Below, in pieces: positions 24,798 through 32,336 of a stretch of DNA of 35,580 nucleotides (position 1 is its first letter; each line of letters begins with the position of its first letter). The stretch is taken from the NCBI GenBank assembly GCA_026391715.1, contig JAPLDO010000089.1:1-35580 (forward strand). Direction: 5' to 3'. Made by a program: the position numbers and the translations under genes. The notes below the pieces were generated by a model. It did no database searches and had not been told where the DNA came from. It was given only the letters and a program-made list of their open reading frames with translations. Origin of the DNA: Bacteroidota bacterium. GTDB lineage: Bacteria > Bacteroidota > Bacteroidia > Bacteroidales > FEN-979.

Positions 24798-27700
24798 ATG
24801 AATATCACACAAATATCAATCAATCGTCCTTCGCTGATCATCGTTCTTTTCAGTGTGCTGACCTTAGCCGGATTTATCGGATATAAAAATCTGAGTTACG
24901 AACTGATGCCCGATTTCAATCAGCCGGTAGTGGTAATCAAAACCCTGTATCCTGGCGCTGAACCACCGGAAGTAGAAACTTCAGTTTCTCGCAAAATCGA
25001 AGATGCACTCTCCAACCTCGAAGGAGTGGACTATCTGGTAACCAAATCACTGCCCAATGCCTCCATCATTATTGTCAACCTGAAATATGGTACCGACCTG
25101 GGAAAAACCATGCAGGATGCTCAGCGCTACATTGATAATATCCGCAAAGATTTACCTTCGGATATCCTGAGTCCGGTCATGAGCAAAGTTTCCCCCAACG
25201 ATTTACCGATCATGTCGGTCAGCGCTGCCAGTAATTTACAGGGAACAGAATTTTATCAGAAAATGAAAGATGAATTCCTTCCGCAAATACAGCAGTTAAA
25301 AGGAGTGGCGGAAATCACCCTGTTGGGTGGCGAAGAGCGGGAAATAGAGGTAAAGGTCAACCAGGAAAAATTGAAATTATATAGAATTTCGCTTTCACAG
25401 GTCACAGAAGCCATTAACCGTTCGGGGCTGGATTTGCCTGCCGGGAAAGTTCAAACCAACACCGAAAATAATTCCGTCCGGTTAACCGGAAAATTTTCCA
25501 CCATTGACGACATTAAAAATGTGCAGGTGGCGATGCCTGTTGCCGGAAGTCCGGTATATGTGAAAGATGTTGCAACTGTTATGGATGGAATCAAGGAAAT
25601 CACATCCATCAGCCGCTACAATGGAAAGAACGGCATTGGATTATTATTAAAAAAGCAAGGCGACGCCAATGCAGTGGACGTTTCAAGGCTGGTTCGGGCA
25701 AAATTTAAATCCATTGAACAGCAATATGCCACTGCCGACGTACAATTTGTGATTGCCGATGACAGCACGGATAAAACCATCGCGGCAGTTGACTCTGTTG
25801 TTTTCGATTTGTTTCTGGCGGTAATCCTCGTTTCATTGGTCATGCTGTTGTTTCTGAGAAGTTTCAGGAATTCGCTGATCGTACTCATTGCGATTCCAAC
25901 TTCGCTGGTGACTGCTTTTGCGGTCATGTGGATTCTGGGCTATACGCTGAACCTGATGACGTTGCTGGCCATGTCGCTGATTATAGGCATCCTGGTTGAT
26001 GATGCCACGGTGGTATTGGAAAACATTCAACGCCATCTCGATTTGAAAAAGGACAAACGTGTTGCTGCGCTGGATGGTAGAATGGAGATTGGGTTTTCTG
26101 CATTATCCATCACTTTGGTAGATGTTGTGGTGTTTCTGCCAATATTGTTCCTGCAGGTTTTTGTTGCCGATATGCTCAAACAATTTTCGATTGTGGTTGT
26201 TACTTCAACGCTCACCAGCTTATTGGTTGGCTTTACCCTGACTCCCTGGCTGGCGTCCAGAATAGGTAAATCCGAGGATTTACAACCAACCAACTTTTTC
26301 AATCGTTTTTTACTTTGGTTTGAACAAAATCTGAAGAAATTCATCAAATGGTATGGGGTACAACTGGAATGGGTACTCGCGCATAAACTCATCTTTGCAG
26401 GAATTGTGCTGATGCTGTTTGTATTTACCGGGGTCATGTTTAAACAAGGCATTATCGGCAAAGAGCTCATCGCCACAGGCGACCAGGGAAAATTCCGGCT
26501 GAACCTCGAATTTGACAAATCAACATCCGTTCAACAGAACAACATCCGGTCGAGACAAATTGAAGACTTCATCCTGCGGGAACCCGGGGTGGCAACCGTA
26601 TTCAGTAACATCGGAGGTCCGGGTACCGGTATCGGCAGTCTTGGCGTTGGGGCATCCAACAAAACTGAATTTACTATCCAGTTAAAACCTGCCGGCGAAC
26701 GAAACAACCGGCATACCGAGGAATTCATGAAGCAATCGCGGGAAGCGCTTCAAAAGCAGTTCCCGGGGATCAACTACTCCATGTCTGCATTGGGGTTAAT
26801 CCCGCGTACCGCGCCCATTGAGTTGACCGTGAGCGGAAACAATGTCGCTCTGGTCATGAAAACAGGAAATGCTTTAAGATCCGTGATCGAAAAAATTCCA
26901 GGCGCCGATAATGTTCGTTTATCTGTGGAAGAAGGAAGCCCTGAATATAAAATCATTCCTGACAAGGATAAACTGCAGCGATTTGGATTAACCACCGCTT
27001 ATGTGGGAATGAACATCAGAAGCGCCTTTACGGGAAACGACGATGCGACATTAACTGAAAACGGAACGGAATATCCTGTAAGAATCTGGCTGGATGATTT
27101 CAATCGTAAAAATTTCGAAGATGTCAACAAACTGACCATTGTAAACCCAATGGGCATGCCCATTGAAGTAAGGCAATTTGCGGAAGTAGCGCAGGACAAC
27201 TCTCCATCTTTGCTCGAAAGAAAGGATCGTCAGCCGGCAGTGACGTTGACTGCGGAAGCCCTGGGCCGGCCTTCGGGAACCGTGGCCGACGATGTGGTTG
27301 CTTATCTCAGGAAAAACCCTTTGCCTGAGGGCATTCAAATGACCTGGGGCAGCGACATCAAAAGACAGAACGACAGCTTCGGCGCTTTGGGGTCGGTATT
27401 GATGGTTTCGTTTCTGCTCATCTATTTGATCCTGGTGGCGCTGTACGATAGTTTCATCTATCCGCTTGTCGTATTGTTCTCCATTCCTGTAGCAGTAATC
27501 GGCGCTTTTCTCGCTTTAAATTTAACGATGAGTAATCTGAGTCTGTTTTCATTGCTTGGTCTGATAATGCTTATGGGGCTGGTCGCAAAAAACGCAATCC
27601 TGATCGTGGACTTTACCAACCAGTTAAAAGCCGAGGGGAAAAGTGTCAAAGAAGCATTGATCATTGCCGGGAAGGAACGTATGCGTCCCATTTTAATGAC

Positions 27701-27893
27701 CACCCTTTCGATGGTGATCGGGATGTTGCCGATCGCGCTTGCAAAAGGAACAGCCAGTGAATGGAAGAACGGACTGGCATGGGTGATTATCGGCGGACTG
27801 CTTTCATCACTTATCCTGACGGTTTACCTGGTTCCGGTGGTGTATTATGCAGTTGATAGTTTGAAACAAAAATTCATGAAAAAAGAAAAATAA
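24798..27893 (+). CDS. RND family efflux transporter permease (AcrB/MexB-like)
   Basis: This 1031-residue inner-membrane antiporter uses proton flow to export compounds. It starts MNITQISINRPSLIIVLFSV with the first membrane helix and GYKNLSYELMPDFNQP. The proton-relay residues are present: Asp401-Asp402 in GILVDDATVVLEN (as AcrB Asp407/408) and Lys931 in GLVAKNAILIVDF (as AcrB Lys940). This combination places it in the HAE (hydrophobic/amphiphilic) branch and not the heavy-metal CzcA branch, which has a DxxxD/E pattern in this helix. Two large periplasmic loops lie between helices 1-2 and 7-8. It is the last gene of the tetR-tolC-adaptor-pump operon. Confidence 0.96.
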   Translation: MNITQISINRPSLIIVLFSVLTLAGFIGYKNLSYELMPDFNQPVVVIKTLYPGAEPPEVETSVSRKIEDALSNLEGVDYLVTKSLPNASIIIVNLKYGTDLGKTMQDAQRYIDNIRKDLPSDILSPVMSKVSPNDLPIMSVSAASNLQGTEFYQKMKDEFLPQIQQLKGVAEITLLGGEEREIEVKVNQEKLKLYRISLSQVTEAINRSGLDLPAGKVQTNTENNSVRLTGKFSTIDDIKNVQVAMPVAGSPVYVKDVATVMDGIKEITSISRYNGKNGIGLLLKKQGDANAVDVSRLVRAKFKSIEQQYATADVQFVIADDSTDKTIAAVDSVVFDLFLAVILVSLVMLLFLRSFRNSLIVLIAIPTSLVTAFAVMWILGYTLNLMTLLAMSLIIGILVDDATVVLENIQRHLDLKKDKRVAALDGRMEIGFSALSITLVDVVVFLPILFLQVFVADMLKQFSIVVVTSTLTSLLVGFTLTPWLASRIGKSEDLQPTNFFNRFLLWFEQNLKKFIKWYGVQLEWVLAHKLIFAGIVLMLFVFTGVMFKQGIIGKELIATGDQGKFRLNLEFDKSTSVQQNNIRSRQIEDFILREPGVATVFSNIGGPGTGIGSLGVGASNKTEFTIQLKPAGERNNRHTEEFMKQSREALQKQFPGINYSMSALGLIPRTAPIELTVSGNNVALVMKTGNALRSVIEKIPGADNVRLSVEEGSPEYKIIPDKDKLQRFGLTTAYVGMNIRSAFTGNDDATLTENGTEYPVRIWLDDFNRKNFEDVNKLTIVNPMGMPIEVRQFAEVAQDNSPSLLERKDRQPAVTLTAEALGRPSGTVADDVVAYLRKNPLPEGIQMTWGSDIKRQNDSFGALGSVLMVSFLLIYLILVALYDSFIYPLVVLFSIPVAVIGAFLALNLTMSNLSLFSLLGLIMLMGLVAKNAILIVDFTNQLKAEGKSVKEALIIAGKERMRPILMTTLSMVIGMLPIALAKGTASEWKNGLAWVIIGGLLSSLILTVYLVPVVYYAVDSLKQKFMKKEK

Positions 27894-28162
27894 GCCCAAG
27901 TTTTTTGATTTTTCGCAGTCTAATCAGTAAAGCCATAAAATGGGATGTGCGACAATTTTGAAGCGAGAGGTCAGGGAGGAGAGGCTTTTCCGTTTTTGGC
28001 TTTTAGTGACAGTTACTACTCCAACAAAAGTCAGGGGCAACCTCATTTTAAGCGCTTTTCGCAGGATGATCATTTCAGGGGAGAATCGGAACCGTTGTAC
28101 TTCTCCACCACCTGGTCCTGGGCATCCTTGTCCATTGCCCATTCCTGGTGGCAGGGAGTACC
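27894..28162. other. Intergenic region between convergent genes, no gene assigned
   Basis: About 270 bases. Several overlapping open frames on both strands (for example 27940-28227 and 27924-28142) have no ribosome site, no signal and Pro/Arg-rich low-quality composition, so I treat them as non-coding. No hairpin with T-run stands out. The region is more GC-rich and G-run-rich than other gaps here, which may mean degraded coding sequence or a dispersed repeat. Confidence 0.4.
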
Positions 28163-29308
28163 CTATAAACCGGGTGATTCATTCAATTTTTGATATGATT
28201 CTAAAAAGTATCGTTTCACATAAATGATGACTAAACTTGTAAGTGGAATTCCAATAAGAATTCCCTGAGTACCCAATACATAACTCCATACACTAATTGC
28301 CAAAACCATTATTACCGGATTCATTCCAATATTTTTCTCAATAATGAATGGGTTTAATACAGTTTCTTCTACCAAACTGGCGAATACAAACACACCGGTT
28401 ACAATTGCATAATAAAACAAGAAACCATGAGCGCCTTCAGTTGAAAGCGCCAAACAGGAAATAGAAATTGGAATAAGCGCTATGTATTGAAAATATGGAA
28501 TGTAGGAAAGTAAAACAATTAGAATCGTAAAAAGGATAAATCCGGGTAGATTTAAAATGATAAACGCTGTAAGATAAATGATTGAAAGTAGTAAAACAAT
28601 TTTTGTCCTCAACGAAAAATATTTTATAAAGCTTTGATTAAAATCGTTGATAACAAGTTGGAACTTAGCGTTAAACTTACCTCCAAAATATCTTTTTCGC
28701 CAGGCGTCAAAGTATTCGATATTAAACAAAATAAGCACAAAATAAGCAATTGACGATAAGGCAATGAACAAAATGCTGAATTTTGATTTTTCACTCGTTT
28801 CACTTTTTGAATTATTTGTGAAAACAGAAGCAATTTTGTTAAATGCATCTTCAATTGCTTTGGTATCAATTCCTGTTTCACCGGAACTTGTCAAACTTGT
28901 TTTAAGTGAATCAGCCTTTATTTTTATTTTCGTTTCTAACTCATCAGCATCGTAAAACTTTTCTAAATAATTCTTTATCTTTTGCCCGGCATAATCTAAT
29001 TTATCTTTATTTTCAGTTTTCAATATGTGGAAACTATTTTGTAAGCGGTTGAAATCTTTGTTGATATAAACTGCAAAAAACAAAAAAAACAGCAGTAAAA
29101 GGCTGGTAATACCAATAAGAAAAAAAGAAGTTGCCAAATTTTTATTCCTGACAAATTTCTGAATGAATGTAATAACCGGCTGACATTTGAATGCCAGTAT
29201 TAACCCGATAATGAAAGGCAGTATAATACCATACAGATAATGAAAAGTCATTGTAAATAATATTATAAATATTGCTACAATTATTTCGTTTTTGTACTTT
29301 GTAAACAT
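28163..29308 (-). CDS. AI-2E family transporter (UPF0118)
   Basis: This 381-residue integral membrane protein begins with two helices (IIVAIFIILFTMTFHYLYGIILPFIIGLILAF), followed by a third, a cytosolic or periplasmic charged region (about 88-170) and then five or so helices. The C-terminal block VEETVLNPFIIEKNIGMNPVIMVLAISVWSYVLG and GIPLTSLVIIYVKR is diagnostic for the AI-2E exporter/PerM family. Members move autoinducer-2, or act as Na+/H+ antiporters, or have unknown substrates; none can be picked here. The gene is AT-richer than the neighbouring efflux operon. Confidence 0.9.
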   Translation of the reverse strand: MFTKYKNEIIVAIFIILFTMTFHYLYGIILPFIIGLILAFKCQPVITFIQKFVRNKNLATSFFLIGITSLLLLFFLFFAVYINKDFNRLQNSFHILKTENKDKLDYAGQKIKNYLEKFYDADELETKIKIKADSLKTSLTSSGETGIDTKAIEDAFNKIASVFTNNSKSETSEKSKFSILFIALSSIAYFVLILFNIEYFDAWRKRYFGGKFNAKFQLVINDFNQSFIKYFSLRTKIVLLLSIIYLTAFIILNLPGFILFTILIVLLSYIPYFQYIALIPISISCLALSTEGAHGFLFYYAIVTGVFVFASLVEETVLNPFIIEKNIGMNPVIMVLAISVWSYVLGTQGILIGIPLTSLVIIYVKRYFLESYQKLNESPGL

Positions 29309-29346
29309 GAATTTTTAAGTTTTGTGATTTTGATATTTTTGCCAAT

Positions 29347-29360
29347 AGTGAAAGTTCACT
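29347..29360. promoter_or_regulatory. Inverted repeat upstream of the AI-2E gene
   Basis: AGTGAA-AG-TTCACT is a perfect inverted repeat with 6-bp arms, 39 bases before the start of the minus-strand AI-2E gene. It shares its half-sites with the candidate TetR operator at 21761-21772. Operator function is inferred only from position and similarity. Confidence 0.35.
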
Positions 29361-29479
29361 TACTTTATTTATCTGTTTTTCGTTGATTTTCGCTGATTAA
29401 CTCGGATAAAAATGTCGGATAACATTTTTGAAAATTTGGTTCTGTGGAAATCCGGGATTCTGGAACAATTCGTTCATGG

Positions 29480-30178
29480 TTAAATAAAAAAGATGGCAAT
29501 GTAATAAATGCCAACCAATATAAATAAAACCGCTACCACTCGGCGGAACCACAACTCAAATATTTTGATGCTGTCGTAAAGTTTACCAACATTACCTACG
29601 GCATACGCAAGTAACCAGGCAAAAATAATTACCGGTAACCCGGTTGCAATGGCAAAAACGACCGGCAAATACAATCCGCTGACGCTGCTTATCGTAATGG
29701 GAATCAGCATGGCAAAATAAAGAACTCCGCTGTATGGACAAAATGCCATGGCAAACACCATTCCCAGTAACAATGTTCCCCAATAGCTGCGTTTGCTGTG
29801 TTCTCCAATTTTTTCAGTAAGCTTGGAAAAACCGGGAAATTTTATATTGATAAAGTCGAGCATTAACAGTCCGATGATGATTAGCAATGGTCCAAGGAGT
29901 TTTTCACCCCATCCCTGGAAAAGCATCGTGACATGCATTTTACTGGCGCCGAAAAAAAGAATTACCCCCAAACCTGTATATGAAACTGCGCGGCCCAGCG
30001 TGTAAACCAAACCTTTGATAAAAACCCTTCTTCGGTTGTCAATATCACGACTGATAAACCCGATTGCCGAAATATTGGTTGCCAGTGGACACGGACTGAT
30101 AGCAGTCATTAATCCCAGGATAAATGCTGTAAGTGCAGCATACTGTGAGTTTTCAAGAATTGCCTGAAGATATTGCAT
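29480..30178 (-). CDS. arsG: ArsG-type (CcdA/DsbD-like) permease of an arsenical efflux system
   Basis: This 232-residue protein has six predicted membrane helices. The opening LTAFILGLMTAISPCPLATNISAIGFISRDIDNRRRVFIKGLVYTLGRAVSYTGLG has the CcdA-like Cys30 in SPCPLATN, and the second Cys148 lies in MAFCPYSGVLYFAM. The SPCPLATNI-IGFISRDI-NRRR pattern is that of the ArsG family, reported to work with ArsF in export of aromatic arsenicals or to support nitroreduction; a generic CcdA thiol/electron carrier is the alternative. It is the only complete gene of its operon: the upstream arsF, thioredoxin and arsR genes are damaged. An 8-bp tandem repeat precedes its start. Confidence 0.82.
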   Translation of the reverse strand: MQYLQAILENSQYAALTAFILGLMTAISPCPLATNISAIGFISRDIDNRRRVFIKGLVYTLGRAVSYTGLGVILFFGASKMHVTMLFQGWGEKLLGPLLIIIGLLMLDFINIKFPGFSKLTEKIGEHSKRSYWGTLLLGMVFAMAFCPYSGVLYFAMLIPITISSVSGLYLPVVFAIATGLPVIIFAWLLAYAVGNVGKLYDSIKIFELWFRRVVAVLFILVGIYYIAIFFI

Positions 30179-30184
30179 AATTTT

Positions 30185-30208
30185 TGCTATTTTGCTATTT
30201 TGCTATTT
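30185..30208. repeat. Tandem 8-bp repeat (TGCTATTT) x3 between arsF and arsG
   Basis: Three exact copies of TGCTATTT lie immediately upstream of the arsG start codon (minus strand reads AAATAGCA). They replace a normal ribosome-binding region and cover the end of the arsF remnant. Such a short tandem repeat can change length by slippage and so shift arsF-arsG spacing. Confidence 0.8.
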
Positions 30209-30485
30209 AAACATTCCATCCACAGCTTTCTTTATTTCCGCTTTTAAAAGTAATCTCACCATTTTTCACCTGCGCCGCGAATTGAGTTTCAACGGCATCT
30301 TTCGATACTTTTTCCAAGTTGTTGCAAGTCATGCAACGTCGGGTGAAGTGGAAATAGAAAACCTCTATCTTTTTCCCGGTCGCCAATGATGACAGCGCAT
30401 TTGGGGAAGAGGATGAACTCCCTGAACAGGCATAGACGCCGATTGCCACAGATAACAAAAACAAAAAACAAATGATCCTGTTCAT
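30207..30485 (-). pseudogene. arsF: ArsF-like lipoprotein with internal deletion
   Basis: The first 80 residues are normal for ArsF: a lipoprotein signal with Cys20 (GVYAC), then EVFYFHFTRRCMTCNNLEKVSKDAV with the redox pair Cys51/Cys54, then VKNGEITFK. After this the frame reads SGNKESCGWNV and stops at 92 residues, where ArsF proteins continue to about 130-150. Read in the next frame, the same DNA gives LKAEIKKAVDGMFK and a stop at 30203-30205, which looks like the true family C-terminus. The middle of the gene (a few dozen codons) is therefore missing, and the two ends are joined out of frame. ArsF is the partner of the ArsG permease. A truncated product could still be lipidated and keep its CxxC. 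Confidence 0.72.
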
Positions 30486-30495
30486 AATCGCGGTT

Positions 30496-30672
30496 TTATT
30501 TGGTTAACAATTGCTTGATTTCATCTGATGAAGGAACGCGCCCTTTCAATACCACCTTGCCATCAATAACCAGCGCCGGAATGGAATTTACGCCAAATTT
30601 CATGATTTCCATAATGTCGTCAATTTTGGTAATGGCAGCGTTTATACCATTCTTCTCAACCACTTCAAATGT
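30496..30672 (-). pseudogene. C-terminal remnant of a small thioredoxin-family protein
   Basis: The frame reads TFEVVEKNGINAAITKIDDIMEIMKFGVNSIPALVIDGKVVLKGRVPSSDEIKQLLTK, the C-terminal two-thirds of the roughly 80-residue thioredoxin-like proteins (MTH895 / redox-active disulfide protein 2 type) found in ars operons. Visible are the cis-Pro loop SIPALVIDGKVV and the final helix. The N-terminal GTGCxxC active site is absent: upstream sequence belongs to an ArsR start in another frame. The open frame extends to 30729, but that part (LKPLRIRQGCTSW...) is an accidental reading of the arsR DNA. It lies 10 bp before arsF. Confidence 0.75.
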
Positions 30673-30769
30673 TATCAGCAAGAAAGTCCAGGATGTACAC
30701 CCTTGCCGTATGCGCAATGGCTTTAGCATACCTGGTCATTTTCTCCTGGGTTTCTGTATAATATTTCAT
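30665..30769 (-). pseudogene. arsR: N-terminal remnant of an ArsR-family repressor
   Basis: From ATG at 30769 the minus strand encodes MKYYTETQEKMTRYAKAIA then HTARVYILDFLADNI and a stop: 34 residues. The stretch RYAKAIAHTARVYILDFL is the first helix block of ArsR/SmtB repressors (usual form ARYAKALxHPxRIxIL). The metal-binding site and winged-helix DNA-binding part, about 70 further residues, are missing. The frame runs directly into the thioredoxin remnant at about 30672, so one deletion has removed the 3' end of arsR and the 5' end of the thioredoxin gene. It is too short to be found by usual ORF cut-offs. Confidence 0.72.
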
Positions 30770-30792
30770 TTCTGCAATCACGTCGTTTTGTA

Positions 30793-30828
30793 TTTCGTAG
30801 AATGACGAAAAAAGGTAAGGCAAATATA
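30793..30828 (-). promoter_or_regulatory. Promoter and candidate ArsR operator of the ars operon
   Basis: On the minus strand a TATATTTG -7 box (30821-30828) is followed by the inverted repeat TTTCGT-N6-ACGAAA (30793-30798 and 30805-30810), about 24 bases before the arsR start. The position between -7 box and gene and the 6-6-6 symmetry suit an ArsR-family operator. No clear -33 box was found. The site seems intact even though the repressor gene is truncated. Confidence 0.55.
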
Positions 30829-30999
30829 CAAGAAAAAATGCAGATTGAGGAAATTTGGAAGCATTCTCAATAAGGAGATGCCATATTATCTGGAAACGTC
30901 ATTATAGACCACGGCACTATTGAAGGAACACTTTGTGGGATCAAGACGTTTAACAGCGATTTTCGCAGGGTTAAATACTGGTCATAATTTACTCCTAAT
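30829..30999. other. Spacer with no assigned gene between ars promoter and transposase remnant
   Basis: No complete gene. A plus-strand frame from 30874 to 30987 without a start reads GDAILSGNVIIDHGTIEG and ends RRVKYWS before a stop; it has natural-looking composition and may be the last 37 codons of a lost gene. I could not identify it. The 3' end of the neighbouring transposase remnant is at 31000. Confidence 0.35.
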
Positions 31000-31256
31000 T
31001 TAGGGTGTCCAGATAAACTCCATTTCCATATTGTTAAGCCAGGGAACGACGACTGGTTTTTGTAATTTTCCGACATCCAGTAAAATTGGTGTATGAGATC
31101 TTTTTCTCATTTTAATTTGAAATTTCTTGCCATCAAAAACGACCGTTCCGGGTGTATTTATAAATTTCTTAAAAATTGCAGGTGCGAGCGTTTTTTCAAT
31201 CTTCTAAGGTCATGTGCAAAAATATGATATAATGTATCGGCGATCATTGTCCATAA
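31000..31256 (-). pseudogene. C-terminal remnant of a DDE-type transposase, frameshifted
   Basis: From about 31256 the minus strand reads ILWTMIADTLYHIFAHDLRRLKKRS. After a one-base shift near 31184 it continues APAIFKKFINTPGTVVF, DGKKFQIKMRKRSHTPIL, LDVGKLQKPVVVPWLNN, MEMEFIWTP and a stop at 31000-31002. This order (short helix block, then FINTPG, KIRKRxHTPIL, PWL and a final EWT-type end) looks like the C-terminal part of transposases common in Bacteroidetes. The N-terminal catalytic part is absent, and the remnant abuts the histidine kinase fragment. I am confident the sequence was coding, less so about the exact family. Confidence 0.6.
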
Positions 31257-31604
31257 AATATCAATATGTTTGGTAGCATAATACTCAATTTGTTCTCAAA
31301 TGCAGTAAAGTTTACGCCAAAAAACGGGTACATCGCAATAATGGCAAAGTCTTTACCTGATACTTGGGTAATGATTTCAATAAAGGATAGCGGCATTGGA
31401 ATGACAAAAGAAATGATTGACAGTATTTTTAAAATTGATATAAATATGAGCCGCAAGGGCACTGAAGGCGAATCCAGTACTGGGTTAGGCTTTATTATCT
31501 GCAAGGATTTCATTGAGAAACATGGTGGAAAAATCTGGGTGGAGAGTGAAGTTGAGAAAGGCAGTATTTTCAATTTTACCATTCCAGGAAGTCCGACCAA
31601 TTGA
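31257..31604 (+). pseudogene. C-terminal ATPase domain of a sensor histidine kinase, 5'-truncated
   Basis: The frame contains the HATPase_c motifs in order: N box MFGSIILNLFSNAVKFTP, G1 box DSGIGM, an F-box-like SIFKID and G2 box STGLGFIICKDFIEKHGG, ending with the usual GSIFNFTIP. The sensor, HAMP and His-containing dimerisation parts are missing. A stop codon at 31254-31256 lies just before the surviving frame, exactly where the transposase remnant begins on the other strand. The ATG at 31266 falls within the N box region and is not a genuine start. No response regulator gene is next to it. This is the tail of a kinase gene lost by a deletion or insertion. Confidence 0.82.
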
Positions 31605-31673
31605 AACAAAGGATTTAAATTGCTACAATTACTTTATTCCAACAGACAAAAAATAACTTCGACATTTTTAATT

Positions 31674-31693
31674 TACTTGTAAACATACAAGTA
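31674..31693. promoter_or_regulatory. Inverted repeat before the AraC/HMA regulator
   Basis: TACTTGT-AAACAT-ACAAGTA has perfect 7-bp arms and a 6-bp spacer and ends 5 bases before the ATG at 31699. It could be an autoregulatory operator or a leader hairpin overlapping the ribosome site. No TAnnTTTG box was found close upstream. Confidence 0.45.
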
Positions 31694-31698
31694 TTTCC

Positions 31699-32304
31699 AT
31701 GATGAAATTGACAACTTTTCCTGTCCGGACGATCAATGTGAAGAACATGACTTGCAATTGTTGCATTTATGTAATTCGCCATGAATTAGCTTTGGATGGA
31801 ATTGAACTCCATGATATTAAGCTGGGCACAATTATTCTTTCACACGACACGAAGAAAATATCCATGAAAAAGATCGAATCGATCATTGAGAGTTTTGTTT
31901 TCGAAATCATCATTAACAAGGAAAAAGTACTGGTTGAGCATATTAAGCAGGCAGTAATCGACCTGGTTCATAACTCGACCTATAATGCAATGGTTCGTAA
32001 TTCAGATTATCTTGTTGAGCGGTTCGGAATGTCATACTCCTATATATCGACCCTCTTTTCAAAACATGAAAGTAAAACTCTCGAAAAATTCACTATCCTC
32101 CATAAAATTGAGAAAGTCAAAGAACTAATAGAATATGGAGAACTTACTCTAAGTGAAATTGCATACATGATGGGATACAGCAGTGTCCAGTATCTCTCAA
32201 GCCAATTCAAGACGATAACAGGAATATCCGTAACGGAATACAAAGTGACGCCTTCACACAACAGGTCAGGTCTTGATAAATTGATCCTGGGTGAAATTTT
32301 CTAA
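31699..32304 (+). CDS. AraC-family regulator with N-terminal HMA-like metal-binding domain
   Basis: This 201-residue protein starts with a domain like heavy-metal-associated (HMA) folds: VKNMTCNCCIYVIRHEL at 14-30 carries the MTCxxC motif (Cys20, Cys23) with an additional Cys22, and the next segment GIELHDIKLGTIILS follows the HMA strand order. A linker leads to a C-terminal AraC helix-turn-helix (about 100-190) with SYSYISTLFSKHESKTLEKFTILHKIEKVKELI and LTLSEIAYMMGYSSVQYLSSQFKTITGISVTEYK. Bacteroidetes use such HMA-AraC proteins near metal efflux or copper genes, so a role as metal-sensing activator is likely, but no such gene is adjacent here. It follows the truncated kinase. Confidence 0.85.
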   Translation: MMKLTTFPVRTINVKNMTCNCCIYVIRHELALDGIELHDIKLGTIILSHDTKKISMKKIESIIESFVFEIIINKEKVLVEHIKQAVIDLVHNSTYNAMVRNSDYLVERFGMSYSYISTLFSKHESKTLEKFTILHKIEKVKELIEYGELTLSEIAYMMGYSSVQYLSSQFKTITGISVTEYKVTPSHNRSGLDKLILGEIF

Positions 32305-32336
32305 CCAAATGCCAGATACATATATTTTGTAATTAA

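Noticed and set aside
27924-28227. Overlapping frames on both strands after the RND pump
   Set aside because: They lack ribosome sites and signals, overlap each other and the AI-2E gene end, and have Pro/Arg-rich composition.
30496-30729. 77-residue thioredoxin frame taken as an intact gene with a CTSW active site
   Set aside because: Residues 1-19 are an off-frame reading of the arsR start, so the apparent CTSW site is not a variant CxxC motif.
30867-31076. 69-residue minus-strand frame in the transposase remnant region
   Set aside because: It runs in a different frame from the recognisable remnant (FINTPG, HTPIL, PWL order) and crosses its stop; it is accidental.
31266-31604. 112-residue protein as a free-standing anti-sigma or single-domain ATPase
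   Set aside because: The motifs and C-terminal end are those of a full histidine kinase, and the start falls in the N box; truncation explains it better.
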